A DNA stretch of 64,000 bases from Syncephalastrum monosporum B8922 (Eukaryota; Mucoromycota; Mucoromycetes; Mucorales; Syncephalastraceae): contig JNEN01001206.1 in assembly GCA_000697355.1 (NCBI GenBank), forward strand, positions 186,001 to 250,000, read 5' to 3'. This document shows, one piece after another, positions 1 to 12,599 of the stretch. Every line of letters begins with the position of its first letter. Within the stretch, counting starts at the first letter, position 1. The translations under genes and the position numbers were made by a program. The notes beneath the pieces were generated by a model. That model worked only from the letters and a program-made list of their open reading frames with translations. It was not told where the DNA came from and ran no database searches.

Positions 1-4180
<4,180 letters not shown>

Positions 4181-4346
4181 CGACGAAACATAGAGCGGCA
4201 ACTATCACTAGACGAAATCGACACTCAAAGTGAAACACGGCGCTTCTCTGGTCTGACTTTGAAAGCCACTTTTTGACATGAAAGATGAAAAAGATCGACT
4301 ACTTTTTTTTTTTTTTTGTATCTGAATTTCTGCACGTAAAGATATC
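4181..4346. promoter_or_regulatory. Short divergent promoter between WDR81-like gene and ADE2
   Basis: Only about 166 bp separates the two start codons. The region carries a run of 15 T on the plus strand (about 4304-4318), roughly 30-40 bp before the ADE2 ATG. Poly(dA:dT) tracts in fungal promoters usually exclude nucleosomes. Whether one nucleosome-free region serves both genes is an inference. Confidence 0.5.
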
Positions 4347-6173
4347 ATGAACCCTCAACGCGTGGGCATCCTCGGAGGTAGGCTTCTCTTTCGTTCGGGA
4401 TATGCGTTCAGTGACTAAGCACTGTGACAAGGTGGTCAGCTCGGCCGTATGATGGTGGAAGCGGCTTCGCGTTTGAATCTGTCGGTGACCATTCTTGACG
4501 GCCCCGAAGACGCACCTGCCAAGCAGATCGAGAACACCCAAGCCCACATTCCCGGTGCTTTCAATGACCCTGCCAAAATTAGAGAAGTCGCCTCCAAGGT
4601 CGATGTCCTGACCGTCGAGATTGAGCACGTCAATGCCCAAGTGCTGGCCGAGATCGAGGCCGAGGGCAAGGTCAAGGTGCACCCGTCCGCCAAGACGATC
4701 CTGACCATTCAAGACAAGTATGCTCAAAAGCAGCACGTTGTCGCGCATGGTGTCCCTGTGGCTGATTTCATGGAGACACCCGATGAGACGGCAGTCGAGG
4801 GCGCTGGCACCCTCTTTGGCTATCCTTTCATGCTCAAGAGCAAGACGATGGCTTATGACGGCAAGGGTAACTATGTTGTTAAGTCCAAGGACGATATCAA
4901 GCCTGCCATGGCTGCGCTCTCCAAGACTCCGCTCTATGCCGAAAAGTGGGCTCCCTTTGTCAAGGAGTTGGCTGTCATGGTCGTGCGCCGTGCCAATGGT
5001 GAGGTGCGCTCATACCCGATGGTCGAGACCATCCACAAGAACAGCATCTGCCATCTCGTCATTGCCCCCGCCCAAGTCGACGGTGCCGTCCTCGAGAAGG
5101 CTCAGGCCATTGCCGAGAATGCCATCAAGTCGTTCCCCGGTGCGGGCATCTTTGGTGTCGAGATGTTTTTGATGGAAGACGGCCAGATCTTGCTCAACGA
5201 GATTGCCCCTCGCCCTCACAACTCGGGCCACTACACCATCGAGGCCTGTGATACGTCTCAGTATGAGAATCATATGCGCGCCATCCTCGACATGCCTCTC
5301 GGCTCAACCGCCATGAAGGTCCCTGCCGCTATTATGGTCAACATTCTCGGCTCCAACGAGAGCATGGAAGACTGTTATGCTCCCTGCCACGAAGCCCTCC
5401 TCGCTGAGGGTGCAACCATCCATCTCTACGGTAAGAAGGCTTGCCGCGCAGGCCGCAAGATGGGTCACATCACCGTGGTGGGTGAGTCCATGATGCAGAC
5501 GCAAGCGCGCCTCAAGCCGATCCTGGAAGCTATGGAGCCCGGTGTCGACCGCCAGCTGTCGCTTCGTCCCCTGGTCGGTATCATCATGGGTTCCGACTCG
5601 GATCTGCCTGTCATGAAGGTCGGTGCTCAGATCCTCAAGGACTTTGGTATTCCCTTTGAGCTGTCTATTGTGTCTGCCCACCGCACTCCCATGCGCATGG
5701 TCGAATATGCTCAGTCGGCTGCCAAACGCGGCCTGAAGGCTATTATCGCAGGCGCAGGCGGTGCGGCCCATTTGCCCGGTATGGTGGCTGCCATGACGCC
5801 CTTGCCTGTCATTGGCGTCCCTGTCAAGGGTAGCTCTCTCGATGGCGTGGACTCTCTGCACAGCATTGTTCAGATGCCGGTAAGTTTTTTGGGGCTAGGA
5901 ATGAGGCGGAGGTAAGGACTAAACGCGGATGTAGCGTGGCGTGCCTGTGGCTACTGTCGCCATCAACAACAGCACCAATGCTGCTCTTCTCGCTATCCGT
6001 ATGCTCGGTGCTTTCATTCCTGGCGTCCTGGAAAAGATGGACGATTACATGAAGAAGATGGAAACCGAGGTCATGCGCAAAGTCGACAAGTTAGACACGG
6101 TGGTAAGTTACTTATCCAGTGCCTTTGATCCTCATTCTAACCTAGAAGTTTCCAGGGTTGGGAGAAATATTAA
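4347..6173 (+). CDS. ADE2: Phosphoribosylaminoimidazole carboxylase (PurK-PurE fusion), ADE2
   Basis: Converts AIR to CAIR in de novo purine synthesis. Four exons, 4347-4377, 4432-5879, 5935-6102 and 6156-6173, keep frame and give 554 residues. The first splice rebuilds the nucleotide-binding loop [11 protein letters not shown]; the last exon adds only GWEKY and the stop. Residues about 1-380 are the ATP-grasp PurK half ([38 protein letters not shown]). The PurE half follows ([51 protein letters not shown]). The fused architecture is the fungal one. The branch site of the last intron looks like CTAAC at 6137. All catalytic signatures appear intact. Confidence 0.97.
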
Positions 6174-6205
6174 GCTCATACTTTCTATTAAAAAAAGTGT
6201 TGAAG

Positions 6206-6742
6206 CTATCCAGCCAATTGTATTTTGTATTTTTTCGTTTCTTCATCATCACCATTAAAAGTATCCCAATCTTCAGAGTCACTCTTGTGAGTACTGTTCT
6301 GGTTTATTATCTTTGCAATCACACAAAGTAGGCATCCAAGAACTAATAGTGCACGTAAGCGAAATACAAGACGTCAAGTTTGTGTGTTGCACCGACATTC
6401 CTTTGAGAGCAAGCAGTCATTTATATGTACGTAGGTGAAAATGTCGAGTAAGTTATCGATGATTGTGGAGCTGGCCAGGGTACTGTGCGTCCAACAGAGG
6501 ATATAAATATATAAATGATATGGTGCCGTGAGTATCTTGATACAGTGATACCTGTCCCCCCATTTCTCGTCTATGCGATTGGCCTCAGCCTAATAGTAAT
6601 ACCAAAATTGAATGTGAGAAAAATACTATGGAAAGAAATACTGTACGTCTGGTAGGGGATGATTCACCCGCAAAGATAGCGACCGTCACCGAGTACCATA
6701 GAAGGACTGACTTGGAAAAGACTGACAGGACACACCTCGCAT
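6206..6742 (-). CDS. Probable small membrane protein gene, multi-exon, unidentified
   Basis: Exons too short for ordinary ORF calling. The best-supported last exon, 6342-6206, follows an acceptor after a T-rich tract and encodes a hydrophobic stretch ([12 protein letters not shown]) and an acidic/basic tail ([15 protein letters not shown]) ending in a TAG at 6206-6208. An upstream exon, 6589-6552, preceded by TATTACTATTAG, encodes [12 protein letters not shown]. The 5' end is unresolved: I could not find a single set of splices from an ATG (candidates near 6742 and 6698) that keeps frame. Context supports a gene: it would lie convergent with ADE2 and divergent from RPA1, and a poly(A) run on the plus strand at about 6820-6834 mirrors the poly(T) before RPA1. 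Family unknown. Confidence 0.35.
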
Positions 6743-6819
6743 GGAAGTGGGGCCACTTCGACCCTCTGGATCTCCCGTGCACGAGACGTCTAAGGGCTTG
6801 AACCACACCGAATAAGGCA

Positions 6820-7019
6820 AAAAAAAAAAAAAAAGATTCATGAGCCTGGTGTGCAAGTCCTGAAGAAGGCAGGGGGTGTCGGTGGACTATCCAATTTCCT
6901 AAAATGGAGCAGTCCGCAGTCAGGACGCGCGACGCGCGCGAGTGGCAATTTTTCCTGTTCGCGTCTTTTTTTTTTTTTTCTCTTCCCACCTGTCCGGTTT
7001 CAAATCTCATTCCCGCAGC
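6820..7019. promoter_or_regulatory. RPA1 upstream region with MCB/E2F-like GC core and flanking poly(A)/poly(T)
   Basis: Positions 6925-6940 read ACGCGCGACGCGCGCG and 6958-6964 read TTCGCGT. These are overlapping ACGCG/GCGCGA cores like the fungal MCB (ACGCGT) and E2F (TTTSGCGC) sites that drive S-phase genes. A run of about 15 A lies at 6820-6834 and a run of about 13 T at about 6967-6979, just before the ATG. G1/S control of RPA1 is an inference from yeast. Confidence 0.5.
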
Positions 7020-9532
7020 ATGATGACGACGGCCAACCTTACCAAAGGAAGCATCAAGGCGTTATATAACGACGACAAGCAGAACCCTCTTTACAAGGAC
7101 TGCGTCGTCCAAGTCATAAACATCAAGGGTGTTGCTGCCCCGACAGGCACTCGCTACAGGTACTGTGTGATTGCGCAGTTTCCGGTCCATGTAAACGACC
7201 CTGACCGTTCTCTTTCTCTCGCAGAATCATTATCTCTGATGGCGACTACTTTATGCAAGGTATACTACTGAATAAGTGTCGTCCCATGTTTGGCTGACCG
7301 AGTTGCATTTAGCCATGCTATCGTCGCAATGCGGTGCCCTCGTCGAGCGTGGCGACCTGAACAGATTCAATACGATCAAAATCAAGGAATGTCAGCTCAA
7401 TAGCCTCAAGGAGCGCAAGTAAGGACTCACCAGATCAGCATGCCTGATGAGAACTCATTTGTACTCTGTGTTTCCTAGGATCTTGATTGTGATCAGCATG
7501 CAAGTTGAAAACACTACACATACAGAACGTATTGGCACACCTGCCTCGCTCGAGGCGGAAGTTACCGGTGGGTCGCAGAACCGAGCAAACACAGCTTCGC
7601 CAACTGCAGCTGCTGCCAGCATACCCGCTGCTTCTAGTGCATCTTCTGCTCCTGCGCCAATGGCTACATCTGCCCCCGCTTCTTACGGTGGTGCCAGCGG
7701 CGGCATCGCTGCTCTCGATAGACAGGTGTTCCCCATCAAGTCACTCAACCCGTATCAGAACCAGTAAGTTTCCCGCCATCGAGGAATGCAAGGGCATTGA
7801 TGAGACACCGTTAGGTGGACTATCAAGGCGCGCGTCTCGCAAAAATCAGACATCAAGCACTGGCACAACAACCGTGGCGATGGCAAACTCTTTAGCCTCA
7901 ACTTGCTCGACAAATCTGTACGTAATTTACGAATTATAGATTGGTGTAGAAGAATGCTTACTGACACATGATTAGGGTGAAATTAAAGCCACCGCTTTCC
8001 AAGAACAGGTAGACCGTCTTTACAATGTCTTTGAACAGGACAAGGTAAGCAAACACTGCGTTGGAAGGCAGTCTACTGAATGAACCATAGGTCTATTATG
8101 TCTCGAGAGCTCGCGTTACGATGGCAAAGAAGCAGTTCTCGTCGCTCAACAATGAGTATGAGCTGTCGCTGGATAACTCCACGGAGGTTACTCCTGTATG
8201 TTCTGATATCTTGCTTCTTCACCGTATACTCATCTGATCTTGTAGTGCAACGACGAAGCCAGTGTCCCTACTATGAGCTATGACTTTAAGAAGATTGGCG
8301 ACCTGGAGCTCATTGAAAAAGGCACGGTCATTGGTAAGCTCAAACGGTGTAACTTGAGTGGTTCCCTCTGATTTATGGTTATATGCGTTAGACATTATTG
8401 CTATCGTAAAGGAAACCTCTGATGTTCAAGAGATCGTTTCACGTGCCAGCGGCAAGCCTGTAAGTTTTCACATTTGTTTACAAGATTATACCCTTACTAA
8501 GGAGCCCTATAGATGAAGAAACGTGAGCTTGTTTGCGTGGATGACTCGCAGAAACAGGTGCGCCTGACTCTGTGGGGTCGTACAGCTGAGGACTTTGATG
8601 GGTCGGGCGAGCCGATCGTTGCCTTCAAGGCAGTCCGTGTGAACGACTTTGGTGGCCGATCCTTGTCGCTTAACATGGACGGCACGTACAAAATCAACCC
8701 TGCCATACCCGAGACCCAACGCCTGCAGCACTGGTACAACATGCAGGGTGCAAATGCATCTTTCTCCGGCTTTGACCGATCGCAAATGTCCATGGATACC
8801 AACACGAGTCAAAACCGGTCGAGCCAAAAAGTCACCTTCCAGACTGTCAAGGAAGAAAACTACGGCGTTGGTGAGCGGGTAAGAGAGAAAAATCAGAGCA
8901 GATCGATCAGGCTGGATATCAATGAAATGCTGTTTTAGACCGATTACTTCTCGGCGCGTGCGACCGTGGCATTCATCAAACACGAAACATTCTGCTATCC
9001 GTCCTGCCCTGAATGTAAAAAGAAGGTGTCTCATGATGTTGATGGCTGGCGCTGCGAAAAGTGCAGTAAAAACTACCCTGAACCCCATTATCGGTAAGAG
9101 AAAAAAAAACAGTGGGCTAGAACATGTGACTGATACACGCTGGGATCGTGATAGATACATTTTAACGCTGAGCATGGCGGATGACACGGCCCAGTTGTTT
9201 ATGAGTGCATTTGACGATATCGGACAGCAGATTCTGGGTATGAGCGCTTCGGACCTCATGCGTCTCAAGGAAACGGAGCCGGAAGCGTCGCAAAAGGTGT
9301 TTGCGAACGCAACGTTCAACTGTTACAATTTGCGGGCGCGCGCCAAAACGGAAACTTTCAACGTGAGTGTAAACGCATTTTGGCGAAATCTATTGTGGCT
9401 AATAGACGATGGGGGGTTGGATAGGACAATACTCGGGTTAAATATAGCATCGTGGAGGCGAAGAAAATCAGTTTTGTCGAGGAAGGTCGCGCCTTGGCAA
9501 ATGAAATCCAGCAGTTCTTTGGCGAACAATAG
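7020..9532 (+). CDS. RPA1: Replication protein A large subunit (RPA70)
   Basis: Largest subunit of the single-strand DNA-binding complex used in replication, repair and recombination. The CDS starts at the first of two consecutive ATGs (7020). Exons include 7020-7159, 7225-7259, 7313-7418, 7479-7763 and others from 7815. The N-terminal OB fold ([27 protein letters not shown]) is followed by an Ala/Ser/Pro-rich linker. DNA-binding domain A ([29 protein letters not shown]) and domain B ([21 protein letters not shown]) come next. DNA-binding domain C has a zinc ribbon with four cysteines (CPECKKK...[11 protein letters not shown]) near 9005-9070. The end is [19 protein letters not shown] and a TAG at 9530-9532. 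Complete, with all expected domains. Confidence 0.96.
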
Positions 9533-9699
9533 GTTTGCCGGCCTGCCCGGACGCCCCGGTGATGGACCGACCGTAGCATAGTAGCCAATTACAGCGAAAA
9601 TTATGATCATACTTGGTTCCCGCAAAAACAAATCCCAGTTCCCCCTTTTATCATTCTTTGCTTTGCTTCTTTTTATTAAAGAAAGGATAAAAAAAGTTC

Positions 9700-11139
9700 A
9701 TGGCCTCGCCACCCAGGTTTTCTACAATGCCGCCCAACTCAATGTACAGCACGGACCATCTTGGGGTCGATACGTCCACAGTCAACAGCGGCACCCTGTT
9801 TGGGCGACGAGCCATGTCGGTCATGTCCTCGTCCAGTTACCAATACACCGTAGAAGAAGAAACAGAAGACAATGAGTCTATCCGATCAGCACCTGAACCG
9901 CCCGACCGAGGCGTGCATTTGACAAAGCATGACCTGGAGACGTCGCTTGATTCGTACGAACACCTTCTGGAAGCAGCCAAAGTGTACCGAGACCATATGC
10001 AGCAACTCTCTGGCGCTGCTGCAGGGTTCGGCTATGCGCTGGAGCGAGTCGCACACAGCAAAGGTGCTTCAGAAGCAGGTACCTCAGCCCCCATCCTCCT
10101 CAGCAGAAGCTAATACAGATGGCATATCCTCCAAAGGACAAGGTCTGCAGGCGGCTGCCGGCTTACAATTCCTTATATCCAACCATCAGCAAATCTTGGT
10201 AAGGCGCTTGCAATAATGGAAATTGTTTTGCTTAACGGCACGACATCGTCATTGCAGGGAGACATGTTTTCCAAGGCCTTTGAAGCACCCCTTCAAGAAA
10301 ACCTGGAGCATCATAGAACGACAGTCCAGGTACCACAGACAGACAATGAAAGGGCGCTAAGGGGAGGAAGACCGAAAAGATTGCGTGAGAGAGATTACGA
10401 GAAGAAAGCACAATAGCTGATATCAGAATTCCATTAGCAAAGCCAGGACAATTACGAAGCCGCATTGCGGGTCATGAGCAAAAAAATCAGAGAAACAGAA
10501 GCACGCAACATGAAAAATGGTCGCAAGGGACAAAGAGGTATACATTGGATGACCCAGACCCAAAGTGGTAGACAATGTATGCATAAACTCACCTGGAGAG
10601 GCCCTTAAATGATAGATATCCGACAGTTTCGAAAAGCATTACAGGACTTGACACGCCAGGTGGATGAACTCGATCGCATCAAGAGCGATTACCAAGCACA
10701 TATGATGGAAGTAGAACGCCGTAATCATGCTCTGATACTTTCCAAAATGTCCACTCTCGTGCATGCTCAAGTCGATATCCACGAACGCATCTCCAATAAG
10801 GGCCTGGGAGATCCCGTGCTCGAAGAGGTATAGCGCATGACACCAACAGGAAAGGCGCCGGGTCGCTTATTTTTTATATCTCTCCAGATGATGAACCAAA
10901 ATCCTGACCCTTTCTGCGCTTATTCCACCACCACCGACCAGTCCACCGAAATCTTTACAGTCCTACCTCCCGTTTCCTTGATCGACACACAGCCCTTGGC
11001 AGAACGCTCCCCCAGTGCGTTTTCAGAAGACGACTTCTGCCTGAACACACCTCCCTATGACACAAAGCATGAAAGTGACAACAACATCACAAGGGAAGAA
11101 GAAAGACGGACCAGTGGCGATCCTCCATCCTATCAGTGA
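9700..11139 (+). CDS. IVY1-like BAR-domain phospholipid-binding protein
   Basis: Six exons, 9700-10063, 10104-10198, 10258-10329, 10438-10537, 10616-10827 and 10888-11139, keep frame and give 364 residues. The first intron is only 40 bp. After a Ser-rich N-terminus comes a helical BAR-type region: LTKHDLETSLDSYEHLLEAA, FLISNHQQIL, then MFSKAFEAPLQENLEHHRTT, the segment KKIRETEARNMKNGRKGQR, and RQFRKALQDLTRQVDELDRI. The C-terminal 80 residues are Ser/Pro/Thr-rich and probably disordered. Yeast Ivy1 binds phospholipids at the vacuole with Ypt7 and Vps33. The BAR fold is well supported by the pattern; the specific IVY1 identity is less certain. An in-frame ATG at 9727 is an alternative start. 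Confidence 0.65.
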
Positions 11140-11440
11140 GCTCCTGACTTTCTACATTGCTACCCTCAACCCATAGTCTATTCCCATCCAAGCATACGAA
11201 TAAATGTACAGACCTTCTATTGTTTGTTTGTTTCGCGGATACCTGCAACTTATCAGATTAGTGACTGCGAATACGCTGCAGGCCATAAGAACCATTGTCC
11301 TAACATCAATACCTAATTTTGCGATATGTAGCACGTATCTATATATAATAATCTTAATATTCCGTACATCCATAATTACATAAGTAAGACACAAAAGACC
11401 CCGGTTCAATTCCCGGGCAAGGCGTCTGGCAAAGTAGACC
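11140..11440. other. Gene-free spacer with a tRNA T-arm-like relic
   Basis: AT-rich spacer downstream of the BAR gene. I see no coding exon. Positions 11400-11418 hold CCCCGGTTCAATTCCCGGG, which resembles a tRNA T arm and polymerase III B box. No acceptor partner, D arm, anticodon arm or A box is found at the right distance on either strand. Confidence 0.4.
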
Positions 11441-11760
11441 ACTTTGAGACGTCAACAGTACCTGACGTCAATCTTCATCAAGGTCTTTTCACCCGTGTCC
11501 TTCGGTAAATGTGAACCGCGTGATGGTAAAGTAGGCCAATGAATCCTCTGAAACGCGGAAGATACCTGACGTCAATACCTGTTAGGGACCATATCTTTGA
11601 GTTCTTTTTCCCCATTGGTAAAACGTGGATTGCGTGATAGCTTGGTTAGCCAATGGAACCTATGAAACTTGGAAAAAAGCTCGACGTCAATCCCTGTCAG
11701 GTCCTTATCTTTTACTTCTCCTTTCCCATTGGCACAGCCCGCCCGTGTTCTTGCATGAAT
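11441..11760 (+). repeat. Tandem array of diverged ~104-115 bp repeats carrying CRE and CCAAT motifs
   Basis: Three units begin with CCTGACGTCAAT, CCTGACGTCAAT and CTCGACGTCAAT, with the cores at 11463, 11567 and 11682. A further GACGTCAA lies at 11449-11456. Units one and two also share GGTAAA...GCGTGAT and GCCAATG...TATGAAAC/CTGAAAC blocks near their ends. Units two and three share CCCATTGG, an inverted CCAAT box. TGACGTCA is the palindromic CRE/ATF site. The repeat lies directly upstream of a TATA-like CATAAAAGG (11784-11792) and a CT-rich tract, so it looks like an upstream activating region for the transcript starting near 11820. Confidence 0.6.
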
Positions 11761-11986
11761 ATCGATTGACACGCGCTCTTTCTCATAAAAGGTCTTTTGT
11801 TTTCTCTCACGTCTACTTTTCTTCTTCTTCTTCTTTACCCTGGTCAACTCTTACTCTGGCAAGTATATACAAAAAGATTCTGATTACAAGTATAAACTAA
11901 TAAGAAGTGCAATACATAGACCACTACGTTCCCCATAAGTCCCTCTGCCACCGGTTGCCCCCCTCCCCCGGACTGCACCGGTGTGT

Positions 11987-12549
11987 ATGATAGTAAGTTC
12001 TCGCGTCAATAGTACATGGTCTTGGACAACACTAACCTCCTTCTGAATGTATACTTAGCTTGCCGTCTTCTTGCTCGCCTCTCCTCCTGTCTTCTCTTCC
12101 GTTCGTGCCTTTTCCACCTCTCTAATTGCTCCCCTCTCGCCGGAGGTTTTTTTTCCGCTTTTTCTCTGCCCGTAAGTGAAACAGATTCAGGTCTATGCAT
12201 TGAATATGAGACATTAACACACGTTTCAGTTCCGCTCCTTCCTCGTTCTCCCTTTGCGTCTCTTCCTCTCCGCTTGCTCTCCCTCTTTCCTTCTTCCCCG
12301 CTTGCGACCCACTAGCCGGCTGCCGGTGGCCGGAACCACCGTCAAAACTTACCCCCCAAAGACATGTGCCGCTGCGCCAAATGTCTGCCCCACGTCCATC
12401 GGTAAGTGCTTGTGGTTGATAATATGAAACTGAGACTCAAAAATGCATTCTGCTGCACAATATAGATGAGGCAGTGGCCCACACGCCGTGAGCGTGTATT
12501 GACGACCCCGGTCCCGGTGGCTGGTATGTATAATAAAAATGAAGTGTAG
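11987..12549 (+). CDS. Cryptic four-exon gene encoding a possible 124-residue secreted peptide, or a spliced non-coding RNA
   Basis: Splice signals are strong: donors GTAAGT at 11993, GTAAGTG at 12172 and GTAAGTG at 12402; acceptors at 12058 (after ACTAACC), 12229 (after ATTAACAC) and 12465. Exons 11987-11992, 12059-12171, 12230-12401 and 12466-12549 join in phase 0, 2, 0 without a stop, giving 124 codons that open with a signal-like leader (MILAVFLLASPPVFSSVRA). A polyadenylation-like AATAAA lies at about 12529. Another intron may sit in the 5' leader (about 11864-11919). The sequence is Leu/Phe/Ser/Pro-rich because exon two is pyrimidine-rich, and a second frame is also open over exons two to four, so coding status is unproven. 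No family recognised. Confidence 0.3.
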
Positions 12550-12599
12550 TCCACGAAAACTGATTTCGGAACGAAATTTCGGAGGCTAGTTAGAGTATC

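Noticed and set aside
5304..5861. 185-codon minus-strand ORF over ADE2
   Set aside because: It lies inside the conserved PurE coding region and shows no domain; it is an antisense shadow of GC-rich codons.
6585..7010. 141-codon minus-strand ORF between ADE2 and RPA1
   Set aside because: It runs through poly(A)/poly(T) tracts and the RPA1 promoter; the better case for a minus-strand gene uses smaller exons in other frames.
8507..9319. 270-codon minus-strand ORF over RPA1
   Set aside because: It is an antisense shadow of RPA1 exons containing the zinc ribbon and DNA-binding domains and spans real introns without matching signals.
11400..11420. tRNA gene suggested by GGTTCAATTCC
   Set aside because: Only a T-arm-like element is present, with a mismatch in the stem and no acceptor, D or anticodon arm on either strand.
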